Shown: piece by piece, positions 1-6,618 of the stretch
Layout: each line of letters begins with the position of its first letter
Position numbering within the stretch: position 1 is the first letter of the stretch
NCBI GenBank assembly: GCA_937883885.1
Contig: CAKZXL010000144.1
Span: 1 to 8,184 of the forward strand
Length of the DNA stretch: 8,184 nucleotides
Reading direction: 5' to 3'
From: an uncultured Aquincola sp.
Lineage (GTDB): Bacteria > Pseudomonadota > Gammaproteobacteria > Burkholderiales > Burkholderiaceae
The notes under the pieces: generated by a model
Database searches by the model: none
The model's input: only the letters and a program-made list of their open reading frames with translations
What the model was told of the DNA's origin: nothing
Made by a program: the position numbers and the translations under genes

Positions 1-1116
1 ACGCACGCGGCGATGATCCACAAGCCGCTGTACCACGGCTGCATCGACGCCCACGGCGCCGTGCCGTCGCCCGACGGCCGGCTGCTGGCCACCAGCGGGC
101 GCGGCTCCAGCAACATCTACCTCATCGACGCCGAGCAGCGCCGCGTGATCGGCAACATGCCCAACCCGGCCGCCGGCCCGACGACCAACCCCGAGCGCCT
201 GAGCAGCGGCCTGCTGCTGGGCCGCGAGCCGCACGAGCCCACCTTCACGCGCAACGGAAAGGAGCTCTGGGTCACGCTGCGCGGTGAAGACCGCATTGCC
301 ATCCTCGACGTCGACCGCGCCGTGCGCCAGTTGAAGGGCGCCGACAGCGCGGGCTCGACGGCCGTCCGCCAGTTCCTGCCGACGCTGAACGGCCCGGCAC
401 AGGTGTGGTTCAACCGCGAAGGCACGCTGGCTTTCGTGGCCAGCCAGAAGGTGTCGCAGGTCGACGTGTTCCGCGTCAACGCGGGCGCCGATGGCCGCAG
501 CCAGCCGCAGCGCGTGACCACGCTGGACATCAGCGCCCAGGACAAGCCCGGCTTCACACCCTTCATGAAGACCACGTCCGATGGCGCCGAGGTGTGGTTC
601 TCGCACAAGCTGGCCGATGCGCTGTCGTGCCGCTCGACGCAGGGCGGCTTCGATCTTGTCGACAGCGTGCCACTGGGCATGGGCGCGCGGCCCAACCACG
701 TCGAGTTCGTCAGCAACGCGCGCGGCAGCGTGGTCTACGCCAGCCTGGCGCGCATCGACGACGGCGGCCCTGGCGGCGTGGCATCCAGCCCCATCGCCAT
801 CATCGACCGCAGCGCCGCGGGCGGCCAGCGCAAGGTGGTGGGCACCTTCTTCAGCCACGGCCGCGAATCGCACGGGCTGTGGACCAACCCCGAGAACACG
901 CTTCTCTACGTGGCGCACGAACAGGACGAACTGCCCGGCACGCCCAACGCCGGCCAAACGGTGTGCAGCGCTTTCGACGTGAGCGACCCGTTCAAGCCGG
1001 CCTTCGTCGCGCAGATTCCGCTGGGTAACCTGGCCCTGCCTTCGGGCGCATTGCGCAACAAGAAGAGCATCAACCTTGTCTACGTGCGCGTGGGTGCGAA
1101 GGGCCAGACCGCATGA
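1..1116 (+). CDS. YncE/YVTN-like beta-propeller protein, 5'-truncated by the window
   Basis: The frame is open from the first base (it reads T-H-A-A before the first ATG at 13), so the true start probably lies upstream of the window. The visible 371 residues carry repeated propeller-blade patterns: SPDGRLLATSGRGSSNIYLID, then FTRNGKELWVTLRGEDRIAILDVD, FNREGTLAFVASQKVSQVDVF, a blade around VEFVSNARGSVVYASLARID, and a late one around TNPENTLLYVAHEQD. Each has the G-(x)-LWV..-(x)n-I.I.D shape of YVTN/YncE-type beta-propellers. These proteins are usually periplasmic and bind partners or metals rather than acting as enzymes; no catalytic motif is visible. Any signal peptide would be in the missing part. 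The stop overlaps the start of the DUF305 gene (ATGA, 1113-1116), so the two are probably co-translated. Substrate or partner unknown. Confidence 0.8.
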   Translation, partial: THAAMIHKPLYHGCIDAHGAVPSPDGRLLATSGRGSSNIYLIDAEQRRVIGNMPNPAAGPTTNPERLSSGLLLGREPHEPTFTRNGKELWVTLRGEDRIAILDVDRAVRQLKGADSAGSTAVRQFLPTLNGPAQVWFNREGTLAFVASQKVSQVDVFRVNAGADGRSQPQRVTTLDISAQDKPGFTPFMKTTSDGAEVWFSHKLADALSCRSTQGGFDLVDSVPLGMGARPNHVEFVSNARGSVVYASLARIDDGGPGGVASSPIAIIDRSAAGGQRKVVGTFFSHGRESHGLWTNPENTLLYVAHEQDELPGTPNAGQTVCSAFDVSDPFKPAFVAQIPLGNLALPSGALRNKKSINLVYVRVGAKGQTA

Positions 1117-1466
1117 AAGGCATGAAGGGCAGCCGCGCACAGCTTGGAGTCAATGCCTTCCAGCGCGAGATGGACGAATCCATGGCGCGCATGATGCAAG
1201 ACATGCACGGCCCGGGCTACGTGGGCCAGGCCGACATCGACTTCCTGGCGATGATGATTCCGCACCACGCCGGCGCCGTCGACATGGCGCGGCTGGTGCT
1301 GCAGCACGGCCGCGACCCGGCCACGCGTCAACTGGCGGAGGAGATCATCGCCGGGCAGACCATCGAGATCGAAAGCATGACGCGGCGGCTGGCGGCTTTG
1401 CGCAAGCCGTCCGGCACGGGTTCGGCGGCCGAATTCCCCTCGCTGGGCGGCACGCGGGGGCCTTGA
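1113..1466 (+). CDS. DUF305 family protein without a signal peptide
   Basis: A 117-residue protein matching the DUF305 pattern: an N-terminal helix with FQREMDESMARMMQDM (residues 16-31), the hallmark D-I-D-F-L-A-M-M-I-P-H-H-A-G-A-V-D-M-A at 41-59 with the paired histidines H51 and H52, then DPATRQLAEEII and Q-x-x-E-I-x-x-M at 82-89. DUF305 proteins are four-helix, ferritin-like-fold proteins, often found near copper-handling genes. Most carry a signal peptide or lipobox; this one begins directly with MKGMKGSRAQLG and has no hydrophobic leader, so it is either cytoplasmic or depends on a partner. The ATG is fixed by the ATGA overlap with the propeller gene; an alternative ATG lies three codons on. 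The methionine- and histidine-rich core would suit metal binding, but that is inference. Confidence 0.82.
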   Translation: MKGMKGSRAQLGVNAFQREMDESMARMMQDMHGPGYVGQADIDFLAMMIPHHAGAVDMARLVLQHGRDPATRQLAEEIIAGQTIEIESMTRRLAALRKPSGTGSAAEFPSLGGTRGP

Positions 1467-1495
1467 TTGCTGGGCTCAGGGTAAGCACTTACGAT
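1467..1495 (+). promoter_or_regulatory. Possible promoter and dyad ahead of the sigma-factor operon
   Basis: The 61-base gap between the DUF305 gene and the sigma factor gene holds TTGCTG (1467-1472), a 17-base spacer and TACGAT (1490-1495), a weak match to a housekeeping -35/-10 pair. Overlapping the -10 is a short dyad, GTAAG-CA-CTTAC (1481-1492), which could be an operator half-site pair. Both are short matches read by eye. A transcript starting here would begin a little before the sigma factor start. Confidence 0.3.
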
Positions 1496-1527
1496 GGCCG
1501 TGGAATGAACAGCAGCGCCGGTCGCTC

Positions 1528-2070
1528 TTGATCACCATGCTCTTGCAGTCTGCCGAGTCCCGCTACAACGCCTGGGTGCGGGACCACTACCGCTTTTTGC
1601 TTCGCAGCGCCTGGGCGCTGACCGGCTCGCGCGCGATCGCCGAAGACGTGGTGCAGGACTGTTTTGCCAACGCATGGAAACACCGCGAGCAGTTGCGGGA
1701 TGGGGCGTTGGCACGGGCCTGGCTGTTCCAGATCATGCGCCGCGCCGCCTTCCGCCAGGCGGTGCCCAGCATGCAGTCGCTGGACGATGAAGAGCAGCCC
1801 GAGCAGACCGCGCCTGACGCCGGCTTGGACGACAAGCTCGATGTCGTCAAGGCACTCGCACGGCTGGCGCCCATTCACCGCGAAGTGCTGGTGCTGTTCT
1901 ATTTCGACGACATGCCGACTGCGCAGATGGCCGAGGCGCTGGAGATCGCGCCGGGCACCGTGCTGTCGCGCCTGGCCCGTGCGCGCGACGCGCTGAAGCA
2001 GGTGATGGGCGTGCCCGTGCGGGCGACCAGCGGCGGCCAGGTCACGCCGTTGAGGAAGATCCAGACATGA
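1528..2070 (+). CDS. ECF-type RNA polymerase sigma factor
   Basis: A 180-residue (or 177-residue) sigma-70 family protein with only the two domains typical of ECF group sigma factors. Region 2 covers about residues 17-76, with ALTGSRAIAEDVVQDCFANAW (core-binding and -10 recognition) followed by ARAWLFQIMRRAAF. Region 4 covers about 108-160, with LARLAPIHREVLVLFYFDDM and a helix-turn-helix AQMAEALEIAPGTVLSRLAR that should bind the -35 element. The linker (82-104) is acidic. The longest start is TTG at 1528; ATG at 1537 is an equally good candidate, and neither has a clear Shine-Dalgarno sequence. The stop overlaps the next start (ATGA, 2067-2070), the arrangement expected for a sigma factor with its anti-sigma partner. 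It most likely directs transcription of its own operon, including the molybdoenzyme; its target promoter is unproven. Confidence 0.9.
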   Translation: MITMLLQSAESRYNAWVRDHYRFLLRSAWALTGSRAIAEDVVQDCFANAWKHREQLRDGALARAWLFQIMRRAAFRQAVPSMQSLDDEEQPEQTAPDAGLDDKLDVVKALARLAPIHREVLVLFYFDDMPTAQMAEALEIAPGTVLSRLARARDALKQVMGVPVRATSGGQVTPLRKIQT

Positions 2071-2699
2071 CGCCCGAATTCCGACCCCCCGAGTTCCCCG
2101 ACAGTGACTTCGACCTGCGCGCACGCGCCGAGCTCGCGCTGGCTTATCCCGCCGACGCCGCCCCGGCGCACCTGTTCCGCAAGGCGCAGCCACTTCTGGC
2201 GCGGCGCAGCTTCCAGCGCGCTGTCCTGGGCCTGCTGCTGGCCGGCAGCGGCACTGGCGCCGTGTTGGCCATGCGCCCGCCCGAACTCGTGCGCGGCGCC
2301 ATCGAGCACGAATACTTCGAGCGCACATTGCGCGGCACCTTTATGGACAGCGCGCCCTTGCTTCAGCACCTGGGGCTAGGTGGCAAGCAAGTCGTGCCGG
2401 GCTTTCCGCAGCTGATGCGGCCTTGCGACATCGACGGCCACCTGGTCTACCACCTCACCACCTTTTTCGAGAAGGGCGGCATGGTCACCGTGTTCGCCTT
2501 TGACAAGGCCGTTGCGCTGACGGAGGGCAGCGGCTGGTGGGGCAATGTCCACTGGAAAGTCATCACCTCGCGCGACGGCAAGCCGCTGGTGCTGGTGGCG
2601 CAGAAGAAGCAGGCCCTGGCCGTGGCGCAAAGCCAGTTCGGCCCAGCCACCGACATGTCCCCACCGAATTCCACAACGACCCCCAAGGAGACCCGATGA
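2067..2699 (+). CDS. Probable anti-sigma factor, single membrane helix (DUF3379-like)
   Basis: A 210-residue protein with a charged N-terminal part of about 48 residues, one hydrophobic segment at about 51-69 (AVLGLLLAGSGTGAVLAM) and a C-terminal part that would face the periplasm. The C-terminal part contains RPCDIDGHLVYHLTTFF (118-134) and GGMVTVFAFDKAV (137-149), which resemble the Cys/His-containing soluble domain of DUF3379-type proteins encoded next to ECF sigma factors. Position, ATGA coupling to the sigma gene and topology are the main support for the anti-sigma call; the N-terminal part has no HxxxCxxC zinc motif, so it is not a classical ZAS anti-sigma. C120, H125 and H129 could sense an oxidant or metal in the periplasm (inference). 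The last codons hold the Shine-Dalgarno sequence of the downstream gene. Confidence 0.62.
   Translation: MTPEFRPPEFPDSDFDLRARAELALAYPADAAPAHLFRKAQPLLARRSFQRAVLGLLLAGSGTGAVLAMRPPELVRGAIEHEYFERTLRGTFMDSAPLLQHLGLGGKQVVPGFPQLMRPCDIDGHLVYHLTTFFEKGGMVTVFAFDKAVALTEGSGWWGNVHWKVITSRDGKPLVLVAQKKQALAVAQSQFGPATDMSPPNSTTTPKETR
2685..2690 (+). promoter_or_regulatory. Ribosome binding site deciding the molybdoenzyme start
   Basis: AAGGAG lies 5 bases before the ATG at 2696. The reading frame is open far upstream, but this strong site, the ATGA overlap with the previous gene (2696-2699) and the twin-arginine leader directly after the ATG all fix this start. Confidence 0.85.
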
Positions 2700-3922
2700 A
2701 CAAGACCTTGAACTCGCTGCCGCGGCGCCAGATGCTGGCCGGCAGCGCCAGCGCCCTGGCCGCGGCCGGGCTGGCGACCTTCACGCGCGGCGCCGCCGCC
2801 GCGGGGGAAACCCCTGTGGCCACCGCCACGCCGAAGCCGCTGCCCGCCTACGTGGCCTGGAAAGACCCGGCCAGCGTCATCGTGCACAGCAGCACCACCA
2901 TCGAGACCAAGCGCGCGGCCTTCGGCAGTGGCGTCATCACGCCGGCCGAGCAGCTCTACATCCGCAACAACCTGCCGGCGCCCGACGCCTCCATCGTGGC
3001 CGACCGCGACGCCTGGGAAGTGGCCATCGAAGGTGTGAAAGCACCCCGCAAGCTGACGCTGCGCGAGCTGAAGACGATGGGCGTGGAGACCACCGCGATG
3101 GTGCTGCAGTGCTCAGGCAATGGCCGCGGCTACTTTCCCAGCAAGCCCAGCGGCACGCCCTGGCAGGTGGGCGCGGCCGGCTGCGTGATGTGGACCGGCG
3201 TGCCGGTGCGGGTGGTGGCCGAGGCGCTGGGCGGCGTGGTGCCCGGCGCGGCCTTCCTAACTGGCACCGGCGGCGAGAAGCTGCCCGAAGGCCTGGACCC
3301 ATTGAGCATCATCGTCGAGCGCTCGGTGCCGGCCGCGGCCATGGCCGATGCGCTGCTGGCCTGGGAAATGAACGGCGTGCCGATCTCGCTGGCCCACGGC
3401 GGCCCGCTGCGCCTGATCGTGCCCGGTTACACCGGCGTGAACAACATCAAGTACATCAAGCGCCTGGCCTTCACGGCCAAGGAGACGGACGCGAAGATCA
3501 TGTCGCATGGCTACCGCATCTCGCCGCCGGGCGGCAAGGGCGAACCCAGCCAGCCGTCGGTGCAGGAGATGACGGTCAAGTCGTGGATCAACTCGCCCGC
3601 ACCCGACGCAGCTGGCGTGAGGGCCGGCCTGGTGCAGGTGCAGGGCGTGGCCTTCGGCGGGCTGAACGGCATCAAGCGCGTCGAGGTGTCGCTGGACGGC
3701 GGCAAGACCTGGAGCGACGCGCGGCTCACCGGGCCCGACCTTGGCCGCTATGCCTGGCGCCAGTTCGTGCTGCCGGCCAGGCTGCCGGCCGGCAGCCACA
3801 CGCTGGCCAGCCGCGCCACCGACACGGCAGGCAACGTGCAACCCGAGCAGCGCATGGAAAACGCCGGCGGCTACAACAACACGAGCTGGGCCGACCACGC
3901 CGTGAAAGTGACGGTGGCCTGA
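2696..3922 (+). CDS. sorA: Periplasmic sulfite dehydrogenase, molybdenum subunit (SorA/SoxC-like)
   Basis: A 408-residue sulfite-oxidase-family molybdoenzyme. It begins with a twin-arginine leader, LPRRQMLAGSASALAAAGLA, so it is folded with its cofactor and exported by Tat. The molybdopterin domain holds LYIRNNLPAPDASIVADRDAW (88-108) and VLQCSGNGRGYF (136-147): C139 is the expected molybdenum ligand, R144 five residues later matches the conserved arginine, and R90 the arginine 49 residues before the cysteine, the same spacing as in Starkeya SorA. Y273 in HGYRI is the likely catalytic tyrosine. LAWEMNG and LRLIVPGYTGVNNIKYIKRL are also family motifs. The C-terminal Mo-co dimerisation domain runs from about residue 295, with VEVSLDGGKTWSDARL and ASRATDTAGNVQ. 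The family oxidises sulfite to sulfate and reduces cytochrome c; a small cytochrome gene follows. Odd: N92 stands where SorA has a histidine. Another sulfur substrate is possible. Confidence 0.88.
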   Translation: MNKTLNSLPRRQMLAGSASALAAAGLATFTRGAAAAGETPVATATPKPLPAYVAWKDPASVIVHSSTTIETKRAAFGSGVITPAEQLYIRNNLPAPDASIVADRDAWEVAIEGVKAPRKLTLRELKTMGVETTAMVLQCSGNGRGYFPSKPSGTPWQVGAAGCVMWTGVPVRVVAEALGGVVPGAAFLTGTGGEKLPEGLDPLSIIVERSVPAAAMADALLAWEMNGVPISLAHGGPLRLIVPGYTGVNNIKYIKRLAFTAKETDAKIMSHGYRISPPGGKGEPSQPSVQEMTVKSWINSPAPDAAGVRAGLVQVQGVAFGGLNGIKRVEVSLDGGKTWSDARLTGPDLGRYAWRQFVLPARLPAGSHTLASRATDTAGNVQPEQRMENAGGYNNTSWADHAVKVTVA

Positions 3923-3924
3923 TC

Positions 3925-4293
3925 ATGCGCAGCACCATCCAGCAGCGCTTCATGTTGCATGCAATGAGGGTCGCGTCGGTGCTCGTCGCCGGCCTGGCGC
4001 TGCCCGTTCTACCCGCGCTGGCGGCCGACGACAGCGCGCAACTCGCGCTAGGGAAGAAGCTGTTCCTGCAAGGCGTCGTCCCGTCGTGCGCCGTTTGCCA
4101 CACCTTGCAGGCCGCGGGCGCCGAGGGCGCCGTCGGCCCGGTGCTGGACGAGTTGAAGCCCGACGCTGCGCGCGTGGCGAAGGCGCTGCGCAACGGGCTG
4201 GGCCAGATGCCTTCGTACAAGGACAAGCTCACCGATGCAGAGATTGAGGCTCTGTCGCTGTATGTGTCGAAGGCCAGCGGGGGTGCCAAGTGA
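3925..4293 (+). CDS. sorB: Small periplasmic c-type cytochrome, likely electron acceptor (SorB-like)
   Basis: A 122-residue protein with a Sec signal peptide (hydrophobic run at about 15-32, likely cleaved after ALA at 31-33), leaving a mature protein of about 9 kDa. One haem c site is present, CAVCH (C55, C58, H59), and M95 in GQMPSYKDKL is the expected second axial ligand, followed by LTDAEIEALSLYV, the usual C-terminal helix of class I cytochromes c. It starts 2 bases after the molybdoenzyme stop, so the two are one transcription and translation unit. That layout matches sorA-sorB, in which the cytochrome takes electrons from the molybdenum subunit and hands them to the respiratory chain. 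The start is preceded by only a weak Shine-Dalgarno sequence; coupling to the upstream gene probably drives translation. It is the last gene of the operon. Confidence 0.88.
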   Translation: MRSTIQQRFMLHAMRVASVLVAGLALPVLPALAADDSAQLALGKKLFLQGVVPSCAVCHTLQAAGAEGAVGPVLDELKPDAARVAKALRNGLGQMPSYKDKLTDAEIEALSLYVSKASGGAK

Positions 4294-4296
4294 GAC

Positions 4297-4314
4297 TTCA
4301 GGTGGGTGGAATCT
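4297..4314 (+). repeat. Candidate left terminal inverted repeat
   Basis: TTCAGGTGGGTGGAATCT begins 4 bases after the cytochrome gene stop. It pairs with the minus-strand reading of 7904-7919 (TTCAGGGGTGGAACCT) with a 2-base gap and one mismatch. A CCACCG follows at 4326-4331, and a CCACCG also follows on the other side, so both ends show a GGTGG...CCACC dyad. Found by eye; chance similarity in GC-rich DNA is possible. Confidence 0.4.
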
Positions 4315-4615
4315 GTGGTGCATCCCCACCGATAAAGGCTCGTCCGCGAGGGCCGCAAGACGCTGACTGGCACCGAAACGCAGGGCATCTTCATCGGTCG
4401 CCGCCGTCGGCAGCGACTGCTTCTCAACTCCTCGACAGACTGGATTGGGTCGATCTGGAACAGTCAGGGCGACGGCACGAACGAGCGCGATCTGAGCACA
4501 GCAGTCCTTCGCGCGGGTTCCGCCAACTCCCTTCGTGGTCATCGCCAATGCCGAGGCCCTGCGGTCCCAGATGGTTGTTCTGGAGCCCTCATGGACGGTT
4601 AGCCGAGGCCTGCCC

Positions 4616-4653
4616 GCATGGCCGCCGCCGGTACGCACACGGCGGCGGCATGC
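4616..4653. repeat. Strong GC hairpin downstream of ritC
   Basis: GCCGCCGCCG (4621-4630) and CGGCGGCGGC (4640-4649) form a perfect 10-bp stem around a 9-base loop. GCAT (4616-4619) and ATGC (4650-4653) extend it by 4 bp past one bulged G. On the minus strand it lies 35 bases beyond the ritC stop, where it could stop or protect the ritABC transcript. There is no T tract on either side, so it is not a classical intrinsic terminator. A role in recombination, as a structured DNA end, is another possibility. Confidence 0.6.
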
Positions 4654-4687
4654 AACACTGGCAAGCCGATGACGGAGTGCGACCGGT

Positions 4688-5689
4688 TCAGAGCGCACTG
4701 AGGAACGCCATCAACTTGTCCTCCGGCCGATAGCGCCTGGCCTGCACACTGGGAGGCGCAACCGTGTCCAGCACACGCTCCTTCAACGTCAGATCGGCAT
4801 CGAGGTAAATCTGAGTGGTCTCCAGCGATTCGTGGCCAAGCCACATCGCGATCACCGACCGATCTACTCCAGCCTGAAGGAGCTCCATCGCCGTGGTGTG
4901 CCGCAACACATGTGGCGTCACGCGCTTGCACGTCAAGGATGCGCAGGTCCGGCCAGCTGTGGCAACGTGCTTGGCCACAAGGTACTGGACGCCGTCGGCA
5001 CTGAGGCGGTTGCCTCTGGCACTCGGGAACAGAATGACGGGCTCAGGTCCCAAGTCGCTGCTCATCCATGACCGCAACGCTGCCTGTGTCTGTTTGGCCA
5101 GCGGCGTGCAGCGCTCCTTGCGCCCTTTCCCGAGCACGTGGACGTGGGCGCCCGTGCCGAGCCTGACATCGGCGGCTCGTAGACCGGTGATCTCGGACAG
5201 ACGCAGCCCGGTCTGAACCGCAAGCAACAACAGGGCATGGTCGCGCCGCCCCGCCCATGTGGTCCGATCGGGTGCGGCAAGCAAGGCTTCGACCTCTTCA
5301 CGTGTCAGATGGCAGACCTGCTTGCGAGTGCACCGCTTGCTGGGAATCGCCAGGACCCGCTGGATCAGGCCTGCATGACCAGGCGATTCAAAGGCGGCGT
5401 ACTGAAAGAACGACCGAATGGCGCTCTGCCGCAGGTTCCGGCTTCTGGCAGTCACGCCGCGTTCGTGCTCAAGGTCGGCAAGGAACGCCGCGATCAGCGG
5501 CGCGTCGAGTTGCTCCAACACCAGCGCGCTCGGGGCAACCTTGAGGCGCTTCTGGGCGAACCGGAGGAAGAGCCGGAAGGTGTCACGATAGGACGCGATC
5601 GTATGGGCGCTTGCCTGCCGCTGCTGCATGAGTCTTCGGGTGAAGAACCCCTCCAGCAGCACAGGGAGATTGCCAGTCGCGGCCGTCAT
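4688..5689 (-). CDS. ritC: RIT tyrosine recombinase C
   Basis: A 333-residue tyrosine recombinase, third gene of the trio. The N-terminal part (about 8-105) is a SAM-like core-binding domain of XerC/D type, with SAHTIASYRDTFRLFLRFAQ and RNLRQSAIRSFFQYAA. The catalytic domain follows from about 127, with R163 (TGLRLSEITGL), K188 in LGKGRKERCTPL, H260/R263 (PHVLRHTTAMELL), H286 (LGHESLETTQ) and nucleophile Y295 (TTQIYLDADL), so the full catalytic set is present. The chosen ATG overlaps the ritB stop (ATGA); the frame continues upstream but the longer start is inside ritB and not needed. It should cut and rejoin DNA together with RitA and RitB to move the element. A small stem-loop spans its stop codon. 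Confidence 0.93.
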   Translation of the reverse strand: MTAATGNLPVLLEGFFTRRLMQQRQASAHTIASYRDTFRLFLRFAQKRLKVAPSALVLEQLDAPLIAAFLADLEHERGVTARSRNLRQSAIRSFFQYAAFESPGHAGLIQRVLAIPSKRCTRKQVCHLTREEVEALLAAPDRTTWAGRRDHALLLLAVQTGLRLSEITGLRAADVRLGTGAHVHVLGKGRKERCTPLAKQTQAALRSWMSSDLGPEPVILFPSARGNRLSADGVQYLVAKHVATAGRTCASLTCKRVTPHVLRHTTAMELLQAGVDRSVIAMWLGHESLETTQIYLDADLTLKERVLDTVAPPSVQARRYRPEDKLMAFLSAL

Positions 5690-6618
5690 GACAGCTTCTC
5701 CCAGTGACGCTCGAACCGGGCGAGCGCGTGGCCCATCAACTCGGGACACGCGCTGAGGTACCAGTAGGTGTACTCAATGCGCACGTGACCCAGAAAGGTT
5801 GACAAGGTCGGCAGGTGGCGCTCTACATCCTGGCCGGATCTGTACCAGCGCAGCAACGTTTGGATGGCAAAGCGGTGGCGCAGGTCATGCAACCGAGGGC
5901 GTGGAGCACCCGCGGAGGCGCGCACCTCCGCTTGGTCGAGCAACTGATAGAAGGTCCGATGGATGTGTCCCGGGTCAAGCGCCGTCCTCCGACCCGAGAT
6001 GAAGAACTGCGGAGGCGCCAGCCGCTTGGCGAAGCGATCGCGGTGCGCGCGGTATTCCGCGAGTGCTGACCTGGTCGAGTCAGCAATCGGAGCCAGCCGA
6101 GACTTGCCGAACTTCGTCTGCCGAATGGTCAGCAAGCCTTGGTCGAGATCGACATCGCCGACCTCGAGACGGATCGCCTCACCGAGCCGCATCCCGGTGA
6201 CGCTGAGCAGCCCCAAGAGGCAGTGGTAGGTCGCCCCTCGCAGGCCATCTGTAGGAGGCAGCGTCAACGCGCAAGCCATCAAGCGAGCAAGCTCATCGTC
6301 CGAGTACAGGTACGGTTGTCGCCGATGCCGATGTGAAGGAAGGAGGTTGGCGGGGGTGACCTCCGTGGCAGGGTCGAGCAACCGGTGGTGGAGCGTGAAG
6401 CCGCGAATCCGACGCAGCCGATCGGCGGCGAAGCCAGGGCGCGTGGATGGTTTGCTCAGGGCCCACTCTACGGCGGCGGCCGCCGTGATGGTCGTGACGC
6501 CGCGCCGGTCGAGAAAGTCCGTGAACTCGATCAGCGCATCTTCGTTCGCCCGAAGCTTGAACCCGAGCGCTCGCCGGAGTGCAAGGTAGTCGGAGGCAGC
6601 CTGTCTCAGCGGCGTCAT
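5686..6618 (-). CDS. ritB: RIT tyrosine recombinase B
   Basis: A 310-residue tyrosine recombinase, middle gene of the trio. The N-terminal domain contains YLALRRALGFKLRANEDALIEF (11-32), typical of this subfamily. The catalytic domain shows R144 (SVTGMRLGEAIRLEVGDVDL), K169 in IRQTKFGKSRLAPI, H244/R247 (RLHDLRHRFAIQTLL), H278 (FLGHVRIEYT) and Y287 (YTYWYLS), nine residues after H278 as in its two neighbours. The start is ATG at 6618, set by an ATGA overlap with the ritA stop and by GGGAGG 6 to 7 bases upstream; a TTG six codons earlier gives a longer frame but that TTG lies before the Shine-Dalgarno sequence. Its own stop overlaps the ritC start. Intact, with no sign of truncation. Confidence 0.93.
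   Translation of the reverse strand: MTPLRQAASDYLALRRALGFKLRANEDALIEFTDFLDRRGVTTITAAAAVEWALSKPSTRPGFAADRLRRIRGFTLHHRLLDPATEVTPANLLPSHRHRRQPYLYSDDELARLMACALTLPPTDGLRGATYHCLLGLLSVTGMRLGEAIRLEVGDVDLDQGLLTIRQTKFGKSRLAPIADSTRSALAEYRAHRDRFAKRLAPPQFFISGRRTALDPGHIHRTFYQLLDQAEVRASAGAPRPRLHDLRHRFAIQTLLRWYRSGQDVERHLPTLSTFLGHVRIEYTYWYLSACPELMGHALARFERHWEKLS

Larger units (their letters stand above)
4294..4687. other. Gene-poor stretch between the cytochrome gene and ritC
   Basis: About 390 bases with no coding sequence I can support. Open frames cross it on both strands, but none has a recognisable domain, a convincing start site or a sensible length. It contains a candidate element end next to the cytochrome stop, a strong GC hairpin at 4616-4653 and a smaller stem-loop at 4676-4699 around the ritC stop. 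It may be the non-coding 3' end of the RIT element, or decayed DNA beside it. Confidence 0.5.

Noticed and set aside
2537..2695. Longer upstream start for the molybdoenzyme
   Set aside because: The strong AAGGAG site, the ATGA overlap and the twin-arginine leader directly after 2696 all point to the internal ATG.
3726..4698. Long minus-strand open frames running through the cytochrome gene and the gap after it
   Set aside because: They oppose well-supported + strand genes (haem motif, molybdoenzyme C-terminal domain), have no domain signature and are arginine/serine/alanine-rich, as expected for antisense reading of GC-rich coding DNA.
4676..4699. AGTGCG...CGCACT stem-loop around the ritC stop as a terminator
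   Set aside because: The stem is only 6 bp with a 12-base loop and no T tract; such short dyads are common in GC-rich DNA.
4684..4700. Alternative left element end, with TTCAG and CACTG resembling the right end
   Set aside because: Only two 5-base matches with unequal spacing, and it would place the end within the ritC stop region; the match at 4297-4314 is longer.
4290..4733. Plus-strand open frame in the gene-poor stretch
   Set aside because: Its product is rich in R, P, S and H with no recognisable motif, its start overlaps the cytochrome stop without a Shine-Dalgarno sequence, and it runs into the 3' end of ritC on the other strand.
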